Position numbers and translations under genes: made by a program
Assembly: GCA_019454045.1 (NCBI GenBank)
Contig: SKCR01036775.1
Span: 124,001 to 188,000, forward strand
Length of the DNA: 64,000 nt
Direction of reading: 5' to 3'
From: Zanthoxylum bungeanum
Taxonomy: Eukaryota; Streptophyta; Magnoliopsida; Sapindales; Rutaceae
Shown: piece after piece, positions 31,877 to 42,189 of the stretch
Layout of the letters: each line of letters opens with the position of its first letter
How positions within the stretch are numbered: the first letter of the stretch is position 1
The notes under the pieces: model-generated
The model's database searches: none
Told to the model about the DNA's origin: nothing
What the model saw: the letters and a program-made list of their open reading frames with translations, nothing else

Positions 31877-33777
31877 TGTTGGATAATTATGACCCATAGC
31901 ATCACTATTTGTAAAAGACATTGTGGTTTTTGTAAAAATTAACTATGTGACAAATGAAATTGCTATTTTATCATTTTGTAATTAGATTACTTTGATATAT
32001 AAATGATAAAAGTCCTTATGATTAGTTCCGGATTAATAAGATATGAGACAATATTAATCCATGAACGATTGATCGTTAAATATCCTTAGTCGTAGTATTA
32101 TCGAGACTGAACATCGATAATGCGGAATAGACTAGTATTGCACTTGTGCGCATTATGGAAGCTTAATGACATAGTTCTCATATATTTAAGTATATGATAC
32201 TTATGAAAGTGTGATAGGAGGTTCTGTTAGCCGTTGGACCGGGAACAACATCGCTCTGGATAGACCCATCAGAATCCCATTGGTAGTATGACTATGTGTC
32301 TATAGGAATCCGCATCAGGGTAGGTGTATTTGGTCTTAAACTGAGACTTGCATTGCTAATATTTGCGATAATCAGTACGTTTTGATGTTGGTCGTCCGGG
32401 GCTTTAACAGGTTCTATGTACGCCTCTTCTGGGTTTACTGAGAATCGTAGTGTATTGGGTGTGATGTCAAGATGGAAGTATCACTTCAGTCATATGGAGA
32501 TGATGATCACGCATGGATACAGAACTAGTACTCTCATATGTTGCAGCTATTGGGATAGTATGATTAGGTCATGATTATCCGATGAAAGAGACTAGTTGCT
32601 TGTGATCCGGTATATGCTTCGTACGGGGCAGACACAATTCCAGCTCCAGACCTAGCATGTGACATCTGATACTGGATCTTAATACTCAATACTTAGTGTA
32701 CTACGCTTGATAAAGATTATATATTCTTTAAAAGAATATTTTTGGATAATTGGGTAGGCACGGTGCTTTGCTAGAAGCCAACCATGTCTTGTAAAATGGC
32801 AAGAACGTAGTACGAGGTACACACGTATTCGGATAGTCCGATGACCGTATTTACTACCAACATATCCAGGGATCTCATGGGTTGCTTCCCAAAGATTCAC
32901 TGATGACATTTGACTCGAAAAGAATTAATCTAGGATTAACTATAAGAGAGAGAAAAATAATCTGGGATTAATTGCGGCAAGAATTTATCTGGGATAAAAT
33001 TCGAATAGAATAAAGAGAACGCGATTAATTTGGAATTAATCGATTAAATAATATATTGGATATATTAAATGAAATTAGATTTCAAAGTGGAATTAAAATT
33101 GGATTTTAATTCGGGCGAATTAATTAATTTAGAATTAATTCGTATGTGACTTTCGTAATAATTTTGCGAGGCAAAATTATTTAATTAAATTAGATTTAAT
33201 TATGTCACAACGGCAAATTCATTTATTTCGGAATTAAATGAACCCGAGCCCAAGTGAAGTTGCGTGTTCAGTTGTTCGACTTAAATTTGGAATTTAAAAG
33301 TGGTGGGACCCACTTGACTTACATCAACATGTTTGACATGTGATGGAAGTTGTTAATGGTTTTGTAAAGCTTGGATTGCTTGTTGAATACACAAACCAAA
33401 ACGAACACACTTTGTTTTTTATTTTGAAAGACATATACCAACTTTTGATTTTTTGATTTGGTAATTGATTTTAGAAATCAAAATATCAAACAAACAAAAA
33501 GCTCTCTCCCTCTCCCCTTGTGTCGTGAACTTCATCTTCTCCAAAGGAAGATTTTGTTGCAAAATGTTTCTTGAGCTAGCACTTAAAGAATCAAAGAAGG
33601 TGATAGGGAAACTCATCATTGAGTTTGGAAAACAACTCAAAGCTTGGAGCTCTCAACATACATCAAATATTTTTAAATTCTCATCCATTCATTGTAAGTA
33701 TATTTCCGCAACCTCTTTGAATATTCACACACCGAAATCATGTTGTAGAGATCTTGGGCATGTCTAGGACACTAACA
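31877..33777 (+). mobile_element. Cop-1 3' LTR
   Basis: 1901 bp, TGTTGGATAATTATG to GACACTAACA. The right half holds the triloop hairpin array (32932-33300) in the same order as 5531-5913. Next to it is Ath-L1 DNA, so Cop-1 was inserted about 130 bp before the LOG-like ATG of Ath-L1. The expected duplication CTATT (33778-33782) cannot be checked because the left end of Cop-1 is lost. Confidence 0.9.
32932..33300 (+). repeat. Triloop hairpin array, Cop-1 3' LTR
   Basis: Same hairpins as 5531-5913, for example 33022-33042 CGATTAATT/AATTAATCG around TGG and 33280-33300 CTTAAATT/AATTTAAAAG. One unit has decayed on one arm (AATAATC with GATTAATT). Confidence 0.85.
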
Positions 33778-33909
33778 CTATTTTACTATTCATCTGACAT
33801 TTGTCATTTTGCGGGTACTAGTGCTTTTATTACTCACCCTTTTTCAAGATCCATAAATACAGTTCTTCATTTCTCTCTTTGACACATCCAGATAAAAAAG
33901 ATAACAAAA
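33778..33909 (+). mobile_element. Ath-L1 sequence before its LOG-like ATG
   Basis: Matches 47508-47637 of Ath-L2 (ggtactagtgct, attactcacccttttt, then an A-rich stretch before ATGGA). A CATAAATA word at about 33852 matches TATAAATT at 47571. It shows the two LOG-like genes share upstream sequence as well. Confidence 0.8.
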
Positions 33910-33977
33910 ATGGAGAAAACTTCAAGACGACGAGTCACTAATATCTGTGTGTTTTGTGAAACTAGCTCTGAAACTAA
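33910..33977 (+). pseudogene. LOG-like gene of Ath-L1, 5' fragment
   Basis: The first 22 codons (MEKTSRRRVTNICVFCETSS) match the start of the LOG family (cytokinin riboside 5'-monophosphate phosphoribohydrolase), which usually begins with a basic stretch then VCVFCGSS-like residues. The frame is cut by the end of the Cop-2 LTR at 33978 and resumes at 40086 with about 120 bp missing relative to Ath-L2. No function can remain. Confidence 0.8.
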
Positions 33978-36053
33978 TGTTGGTTTTATTCTAGGTCCCA
34001 AGATCATCAAACAAGCATGAAGATGTGTGAGATACATATCAAAGAAGTTGCAGAATACTTACATTGATCGGTTGAGACGATTTGAAGAAAAACAAAACCA
34101 TTTTTCAGCCCTCCAAGGTGCGCCCACTGCATGCAGTCCACTGCTCAAAAATTTCAGTTTTGAGTCTTCAAGAATCCAAGATTTCGAGCTTCAATCTTCG
34201 TCGTTTGATTCCCGGCTCGTGGGTGAGTTTCCCTAACACCTTCGTATGTCTCCTAGGAGTGTGCTAGCACTTGGATCTTGCCACAAAACCCTCAAATATG
34301 CTCCATCATTCACGCCATTTCTTGACAGTGAGCAGCCCATTGGGCGTGAAGGAGAAAGAGATGGGAGAGAGATAGAGTTGTCTAGGGTTTACTAAAATCC
34401 ATCTAATGAATAATAATAATTCTTGTCAAAGTGTAGAGAGAGATTTTGTTTATATACTTTAGGTAAAACCATTTCACCTTTTACCCTAAACTTGGTAGGT
34501 GCACGTAAATGGTTTTCCAAAAGTAAAACAAGGTAGTTGGGTGGTAGGTACACCAACCACTCATGGGCCCCACATATTTGAATTCAAAATTCAAATATCT
34601 CTACGAACATTTGCCGCGGCTCGGTTCCGTTTAATCCGATTAAACGAACTTCCGTCGTTAAATAATTAAATCTAATTTAATTAAATATTGATGCCTCGCA
34701 AATATATTACGAGCGTCGTTTACGAATTAATTCTAAATTAATTCGTTCGTTCGCATTAAAGTCCGACTTTAATTTCGTAATGAAATCCAATTCATATTAA
34801 TATATCCGATATATTAATTTTAGCCCATTCGAATAAATTAAATAGAAAAATCAAATTTAACTATTAAATTTATTTTACCGATTAATTCCAAATTAATCGC
34901 GTTCTCTCTTTTTAGACGATATTTTATCCCAGATAAAATATCTCCGTAATTAATCCCAGATTAATTTTCTCTCTCATCGAAATAATCCCAGATTAATTAA
35001 AGTGCGAGCCATACGTCATCGGTGTATCATTGGGAAGCGACCCATGAGATCTCCGGATATGTTGGCAGTAAATTCGGTTATCGGACTATCCGAACACGTA
35101 CGTACCAAATACTACGTTTTATCGATTCACAAGACAAGGTTAGCTTCTAGCAAAGCGCCATGCCTACCCAATTCTCCGGAAATATCCTTACAGGAATATA
35201 TTGATCTGTATCAGGCGTAGTATACATCGTATAGTGCATATCGATCTAGTATCGGATGGTCACGTGCTAGGCCTGGGGCTGGAGTTGTGTCTGCCCCGTA
35301 CGAAGCACATGTCGGATGTCTGGTAACTAGTCTCTATAATCGGATATACATGACCTAGTCATAATATCCCGATGGCCGCGCAGCACTTAAGAGCACTAAT
35401 ACCGTATCCTACGTGACATCATCTCCACTATGACTGGAGTGATACTTTCGTCTTGACATCACACCCAATACTCTACGATTCTCAATATACCCAGTATTGG
35501 CGTACACAGAACCGGTTAAAGCCCTAGACGACCTCAACCAAAGTATATTGATTGTCATAAGTATTAGCGGTGCAAGTCTCAGGTTAAGACCAAATACACC
35601 TACCCTGATGTCGGACTCCCATAGACACATAGTCAAACTACCAATGGGATTCCGAGGGGGTCTATCCAGAGCGAAACTCTTTCCCGTACCATCGGTGAAA
35701 CACAACCTCCTACCGCACTTGCATAAGTATCCAATACTTAAATATATGAGAACTATGCCCGTTATGCCCTCACAACGTGCAGAAGTGCAATACTAGTCTT
35801 TTACGCATTATTGATGTCCAATCTCGATAATACTCTGACTATGGATATTTAATGATTAATCCTTTGTGGACTGATACTGTCTCATATCATTCTCAATCCA
35901 GGAACTAATCATAGGGACCTCCTATCATTTATATATCTAAGGTGATCTAATCACAAATGATAAGATAGCAATCTCCTTTGTCACATAGTTAATTTGTACA
36001 ACAACACCATGATCTGTACAAATAGTGACGATATGGGTCATAATTGTCCAACA
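33978..36053 (-). mobile_element. Cop-2 3' LTR
   Basis: 2076 bp on the plus strand from TGTTGGTTTTATTC to AATTGTCCAACA. It is clearly homologous to the Cop-1 LTR but well diverged, with short plus-strand frames that are not coding. The hairpin array is better formed than in Cop-1. Confidence 0.88.
34628..34966 (-). repeat. Triloop hairpin array, Cop-2 LTR
   Basis: Nine inverted repeats, loops CCA, CTA or CCG on the plus strand (TGG, TAG, CGG in element sense): 34628-34646 CGTTTAAT/ATTAAACG; 34663-34683 TAATTAAAT/ATTTAATTA; 34722-34746 ACGAATTAATT/AATTAATTCGT; 34755-34773 ATTAAAGT/ACTTTAAT; 34796-34818 ATTAATATAT/ATATATTAAT; 34853-34871 AAATTTAA/TTAAATTT; 34879-34899 CGATTAATT/AATTAATCG; 34918-34942 GATATTTTATC/GATAAAATATC; 34948-34966 AATTAATC/GATTAATT. 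All listed are perfect. Confidence 0.9.
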
Positions 36054-36064
36054 ATCTCCCACTT
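36054..36064 (-). promoter_or_regulatory. Cop-2 polypurine tract
   Basis: AAGTGGGAGAT on the minus strand, next to the LTR. Confidence 0.85.
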
Positions 36065-38960
36065 GGCCTATAGCCAGTCACTCGAGTGCCTAACACCCGA
36101 ACTATGTACGGTTCGCTCAAATTACTGAGAAAAGGTTTTCGTCAGCGGATTTACATGATTATCGTCTGACGCGATTTATACGATCATCACATCGCCTCGA
36201 TGTATGATCCGAATGAATCAGATGAATATCGAAGTATATATCTGGATCGTTGATGAGACCATTAATTCTTTAGTCTGTGCTGACGCCTAGCTCAGCTACT
36301 AACAGAACTATATCTAATCTAATTAGATTTATTATCGACCCAAATGGCTTCTAATACTGCCTCAGCGGCAGCAATAATCCGCATTTTTTGTTTATATGGT
36401 AACAATATCTTGCTTGGAAGATTTCCAGCTCACTGTTCCGGTATTCTAACTTTATAGTACCGTTTGTGACTTATAGTCGTCTTTATCGGTTTGGAAACTT
36501 GCTACAGTGATCCCAGTCACTTCAAGTTCTCCTTCTCCATAGTCTAAGACGGCATCCTTAGTTCTCTGAGATACTAACGGATGTTCTTAACTTCAATCCA
36601 GTGACTATCACTCGGATTGGTCTGATTGTGTCTCCATACGCTCAAAGCGTATGAGACACCAGGTCACGTACATTTTAAATGTACAATTTCTCAGAGAGTG
36701 TTAACAACTTTAAATCTATCCCAATAGATCTTTATTCCTAAAATAAAGGTTGTTACTCCTAAGAATTCTACGGAGAATTATCTCGAAAGCCAAGCTCTCG
36801 CCGATTGTTTTATGGGAATATCATTTCCAAGAAATAACATATATTATCATTATTTTATACACGACATCCATTGTCAGTGCGCTCCCACTAACCTCCTTAT
36901 ATTCACAAGAATTATTTTCATTTTTGAATTAAATCATACACCATTATGATTACATCAAAACGTCAGCTCCAAGAACATTATGCTTGCTTCAATCCAAACA
37001 TGGATCGAACAACCTGCAAACATAGTTTGCTGGTTTAGGTACGACAAAATCGTCAGGATGTTATAAACATACTCCAAAAGGTTTCCGTTTAAGGAAAGCG
37101 ATTTTGATCTTTAACTGACACATTTCATAAATGAAATATGCAGTATCAGCAAGCATCATCCAAATGGATTTACCGTGGCAACAGGTAAAAGGTTGAACCG
37201 TAATCAACACAATGTTGATAACGATACCTTTTCGTTAAAAGCCTAGCTTTATACGTTGGTATGTTGCCATCCATGTATGTCTTCCTTGAAGACTTATACT
37301 GTACCAGTAGGCATAATGCCTTGTGGTACTTCAACTAGTGTCCAAACATAGTTGGTATACATGGAATCCATTTTGGACTCATGGCACTTTGCCATAAAAG
37401 GGAGTTGATACCTTGTATCACTTCCTCAAATGTAGTCGGTTGGTCTACCTCAACAAGATTGACATCTTTATGAGGCGAGATCAGAAACCCATACCCCAGG
37501 TTGTTTTCTGATTCTCTCCGATCTACGCGGTTCTTGTGTATTCGAAGATTAATGGTATAGTTTCATCCTTGATGAACTATTTGTGTTCCATTAAGGACTT
37601 CGTGCCTTGAACAGTATTACTCTGACTTTCATCGAGTTATACCATCCTCCCACTTACCACTGCATATCCGTATTCCTCTTAGGAAAACCGCATGGTGAGC
37701 ATCAATAACATTGTTCTCTCGTGAGATGTATAAGTATTATACTTATGGTATCCCTAGGATGACCTACAATTGGCACTTATCCTATTTGGGTTTTAGTTTG
37801 GTATCATCCAAACATATGCCTAGCATACCCAAATCATCAGGAATGAGAAACCCGGTTTCTTTCCTGTTCATATCTAATATGATATCTGTCAAACAGATTT
37901 ATATGGAACCTTATTCTAAATAAGTATTGCACTGTTAATGCATATCCGTTGAAGGAAATGGTAGCTCAGAGCGACTCATGATTAACCTTATCATGTCCAA
38001 CAAAATTCGGTTTCTCCGTACGGACACACCGTCAAACTGACATGTCCTAGGAGGAGTCCTCATTGAAAGAATACTATACTCTTTCACGTATGTTTGAAAC
38101 TTACTGCTTAAGTATTTTTCATTACGGTCTTACCGCGATGGTTTAATACTTTAGATGATCTGTTTGTCTACTTCGTGTCGAAACTCTAAAAGTTATCGAT
38201 TTGTGTTCTTCAAAAGAAACACATAACCATAATGTGATGCCACATCCGTTAAGATCACGAAATATTCATATTTCATATCTAGTATTGCTAGATATGGGCC
38301 CACTTACTTCACTATGAATAGGGCTAACAGATCGATGGCACTATTACTATTACCAAGTAAATAGCGTTCCAGGTACTTTACTTAGTAAACTAGATTCGTA
38401 GACTTTATTTGAATAGTCAAATCAGTCATAGTACCCACTCTTCAAAAGCGTGGATATACGAGTCTTGTTTAATTGTGTCCCAGACAACAATGCCACAAAT
38501 AAGTCTCTACTGATCAAATCAGTTTGAGCTATATATTTGTCATTTTATATGTTTGAGATTTATTTATATTCAAAATATAAATTCTGTTACTCACATCTAA
38601 TGTGTTTATCTTAATATCATTCTTTATATAATGAAACACTTTAGTGTTCTAGAATATAAAGGTCTATTCGCAACGGATTAAACACTGATATAAAGATAAT
38701 GTTTCTAGTCAAACTAGTTACATTATAACAGTTCCTAATTTAAGTACATACCCAAAAGGTAGTTCCTAAACTTAGGGTTCTACGGTCGAAACAGCGACTT
38801 TCATCTTGTTTCCGATTCGCAGATTAATCTCAGCTTGAAGTCAGTATCCTGCTCACAGCAGATTCTGAACATCAATCCATACAATTTATGTACCATACTA
38901 AGTATTTTAAAATCCAATTTTAATACTAGTAATAGACATAATATTGACAAACATTCTTAA
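36065..38960 (-). pseudogene. pol: Cop-2 pol, heavily decayed
   Basis: Nucleotide similarity to Cop-1 pol can be followed backward: RNase H end near 36110-36150 (matches 31770-31820), the GFTDASFQTDKDD block near 36470-36510, RT near 36850-37270, integrase C-terminal part near 37690-37780. Beyond the point deleted in Cop-1, about 37790-38340 still translates in pieces as copia integrase (a GPI and Ser-rich core near 38260-38320), and 38350-38960 should be protease and zinc-finger DNA. No long open frame survives. Confidence 0.7.
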
Positions 38961-39340
38961 AGTCAGAGCCTTGCCCTTTCTTTAATTCCTTCGTGTCTGC
39001 CATATCCAAACGGCAGTCACTTTAGGATATGTCATTTATCTTCTTAGAAGATCATAATGATTTTGCCTTTGCCCTTTCAAATATTTCAGAAGCCTTTGGC
39101 CAAGCCTTGGGTTTCTAGAATATTGAAGTATGGTGCGCCTTGCGCCACTTACCTAATTGCAAAGTTTGACTTTATCTCCTCGAGAATAGTCTTTAACCCT
39201 CCAAGAGTTATTTATTGCAATTTCAATACTTCTTAAATCTAATCATAGATTTATGACAAGTATATCGAATTAAGCACTTAAGTTATCATCACATAAATCT
39301 TCCAAAGATTATGCTCTACTATTTGCTTAATTCATGGCTT
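38961..39340 (-). pseudogene. gag: Cop-2 gag remnant
   Basis: The stretch around 39070-39150 matches the Cop-1 gag region at 29630-29710 (aaggcttggccaaaggct). Other parts are too diverged to read as protein. Confidence 0.6.
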
Positions 39341-40085
39341 AGGCATAATAGGTTATTTTATCAAATAAAGTAACTTATTATTTATTTCCAGGACCATCCT
39401 GAAATTATTCCCAATTAAAATATAGTCGTTTAAATACATTTTCACCTAGGATTATGTTTTAAACACTAATCTTTCATTCATCTTGATTCTAATAGTCCAA
39501 CTATTTAATCAACGATTCGTGGTACTATGTATTATATTGATTATTATAGTCCAACTATACAATCAAATATAATTTAAATCAATTAACCTCAATTACATTG
39601 ATTACTATAATCCAATTATAAAATCAACTGTAAATTAATTAATTCAAATATATTGATTACCATAATCCAATTATATAATCAACTATAATACAGTCCAACT
39701 GCTTATTAAAACAACAATTTAAATATTAGTCCAACTAACATTAATTTATATGACGAATAATTTGAATGAGCGCGTATGGCAAGTAATTAAATGAATATTG
39801 CAAATTCAATTCTTGCCTCCCACTATTTTCGGCGAGCCTCTAACCCTCTGTCGAGTACTCGGGAAACCGTGTTTCCTAGTGGGCTAGGATCCCGTTAAAT
39901 AACACACAATCTTGACTTTGGCCAACAAATGTATGATAATTAACTAGGTAGATCTCTAAGATCAATTGGATCTCATCCAATTCCTAGATCCGGTAGGGAG
40001 ACATCCAAGTCCGAAACATATATCTTATATATGCCAATACATCCAATCTTGGATTGATGGGATGTGTTTCAAAAGCCGTGCAAGA
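39341..40085 (-). mobile_element. Cop-2 leader
   Basis: Noncoding, AT-rich. About 39730-40075 matches 22199-22530 of Cop-1. It includes four tandem hairpins (next entry). The primer site and 5' LTR expected beyond 40085 are missing. Confidence 0.7.
39483..39682 (-). repeat. Four tandem covarying hairpins, Cop-2 leader
   Basis: Units at 39483-39512, 39537-39566, 39598-39627 and 39653-39682. Each reads TTGATT, three bases, a five-base arm, CCA, the partner arm, two bases, AATCAA. The inner arms are ATAGT/ACTAT in the first two and ATAAT/ATTAT in the last two, so a G-C pair has become A-T on both sides. Outer arms TTGATT/AATCAA are invariant. Confidence 0.88.
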
Positions 40086-40551
40086 TGGTGACAATCAAGT
40101 TTTGGGAATCATTATATACCTTTGGTAGGCAAAAACATCATCGGAAAATCAAATGGAGAAAAATACATTATCTCAGGTATGTCTGAAAGACTTACTGAAA
40201 TGACTAATTATGTTGATATTTTTATTGCTTTACCAAGTGGGCTGGGCACGTTGGAAGAAATATTCACAGTTGCATCATGGGTGAACTTGAACATTCACCA
40301 AAAACCCATTGGACTACTTAATGTTGATCACTTTTTCGATTTTCTTTTAGTATTTCTTGAGGATGCCAAAAGATTTGGGGTTCATTTCAAAACTGGTAAA
40401 AGATATCGTTCTATCTATAAGAAAAACTGATGAATTAATTGACCAACTCCTAGCTTATGAACCAAAAATCAACCCCATTCTTTCGAAGTTGAATTAGTTT
40501 GATAACGATCGTGGCAAGAAGCGTATAGTGGACTTGAATCTTAATCTGTAA
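40086..40551 (+). pseudogene. LOG-like gene of Ath-L1, 3' part
   Basis: Resumes the LOG frame interrupted at 33977. Visible: GSNQVLGI-like start (about 40090), DIFIALPSGLGTLEEIF (40216-40266) which is the family signature PGGxGTxxE with the second Gly changed to Ser, WVNLNIHQKPIGLLNVD, then LLVFLEDAKRFG, a segment that Ath-L2 lacks. A frameshift near 40380 and a TAG near 40495 break it. The end reads DRGKKRIVDLNLNL then TAA. Family role: release of the free cytokinin base from its nucleotide; this copy cannot make an active enzyme. Confidence 0.85.
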
Positions 40552-42189
40552 TTTTTTTCTTTTAATAGTTGTAGATTCAATTTTCAATTTCACACTAACC
40601 ATGTGATGTCTTCTAAACTCTACTTCTTCTTATTCAGACATTGGGGACAATGTCTCAATTTTGTTAGGGGAAATGATAGTTGACTAGATAATTTTCATTT
40701 TTATGTTTCATTGTTGTATTTTTCCTTAAAAAAAATATTTTCATTTTTGTGTTGTTGTTTTATGTAAAAAATAATATAATATTTTATGTTGTTTTTCTTT
40801 GTTGTTATTTTGTGTGTAAAAATATATTTTGTATTGATTTTCTGTTGTGTTTTTATTCAAAAAACTACACACAAACAAATAATAATTTTTTGACTAACCA
40901 AGTGGAATTATTGTTTAGAGATGACAATGTAAGGAGTTTTCATTCATGAGATGCATCTCAATGTTTGTAACAAGTTATTTTTGTTACTTTCTTTTTGAAT
41001 CATTTAAATTTGAGAATTCACCATAATATTGATTAAATTTGATCTCCATATGCTAATTTGACAAATATTATCAACATATACGGTAACATATGATCATGGT
41101 TGTAAGTAAAAAATTTGTAATATTCAGTTCTCTAGTTTTTGGAGGTAGCACCTAAAGGCAATGGAATTTTTATTTTTATTCAAAAAAATCAATCAGGCTT
41201 TTACTTAATAATCGAACATTTTGTCTCAGAAAGAGGTGATTGCTCGCATAAAATGATAGAGCATAAGTTAGTTTTAAAAAAAGATTATAATAATAATCAA
41301 GCATTTACTTAGTAACCCGACATTTTACCTTAGCGAGTAATGATTGTTCGCGTAAAATGGTAGAGCTTGAATTGTTATAAAAAATTAGGCGAATAAGTTC
41401 AATTTCGTAGCCTCTCTAACTCAAGAAATTAAGTCCGTAAGGGTGTTTTAACACATAGTCTAGGAGTCATTGACCCAAAGCTCGTTACATGGGTTAAATA
41501 GAAAGCTTAATTGATGTATAGATATGCTAAAAATGACATCGAACTTAGAATATTCTTGATGCTAGGTGTAAACTATTCTTAAAGTAAATATTCCTAGTCG
41601 TTGGTTTTGGAATACGGTCGAATTCCTATAACCTAGAAGACAAGCACATGTCGTATATTGGAATTGGAGTTTCAATGGTTTAATCCGATGTACCATGAGT
41701 TTTGGAAGCTCGTATAGACATGTGAGTATTGGTTGGACCGAATACTGAATGACTCATAGGTGATTCATAATAGTTAGAAGTACACACCACCGTCAATAGG
41801 AATTCCCTCGAGTCGAGTAGCATATGTAATCCATTGACTATATGATAGCATTGATTTTATATGAGATCCTCCAAATTTGATGCCATGTATATCAGAAACC
41901 TTTCATAGTCTGGCCTCTTGATGTTCGTTGGGTGTGGACCGATGCACTCAGTAATCAAGTGCGAAGCAATATAGGATCTGTCGGCACGTATATGTACCAT
42001 AAGGGGTTTAGGTATCCATGTGAGTAAAGTCACGATTCTTAAAGACTTTGGCCAAAGCCAATCACCTAGGGTGGATCACATCAGTTGTAAAGAATCATGG
42101 ACATGTCGACATGAGATGTTCGCATTGGAAACTTGACGGTATATTCTATGTTTCCTAAGCATAACTCAGATAGCCTGCGACGGAGGGAT
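40552..42189 (+). mobile_element. Ath-L1 3' untranslated region
   Basis: No convincing gene. The first 600 bp match 48255-48760 after the Ath-L2 LOG-like gene, including the inverted-repeat word ACATTGGGGACAATGT (40638-40653). About 41200-41400 has a duplicated block (cattttgtctcagaaagaggtgattgctcg and its diverged repeat 110 bp later). It ends with CGGAGGGA next to the LTR at 42190, a plausible polypurine tract. Confidence 0.7.

Larger units (their letters stand above)
33978..40085 (-). mobile_element. Cop-2: reverse copia element without its 5' LTR
   Basis: A diverged member of the Cop-1 family on the minus strand, inserted in the Ath-L1 LOG-like gene. Its 3' LTR is 33978-36053, polypurine tract 36054-36064, pol and gag traces to about 39340, leader to about 40085. 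The 5' LTR and a piece of the host gene are gone, as if one deletion removed both. Orientation is tail to tail with Cop-1, leaving only 200 bp between the two LTRs. Confidence 0.88.

Noticed and set aside
35409..35796. Opposed frames of about 98-99 codons in the Cop-2 LTR
   Set aside because: They are in LTR sequence, with no domain, and the Cop-1 LTR does not keep them open.
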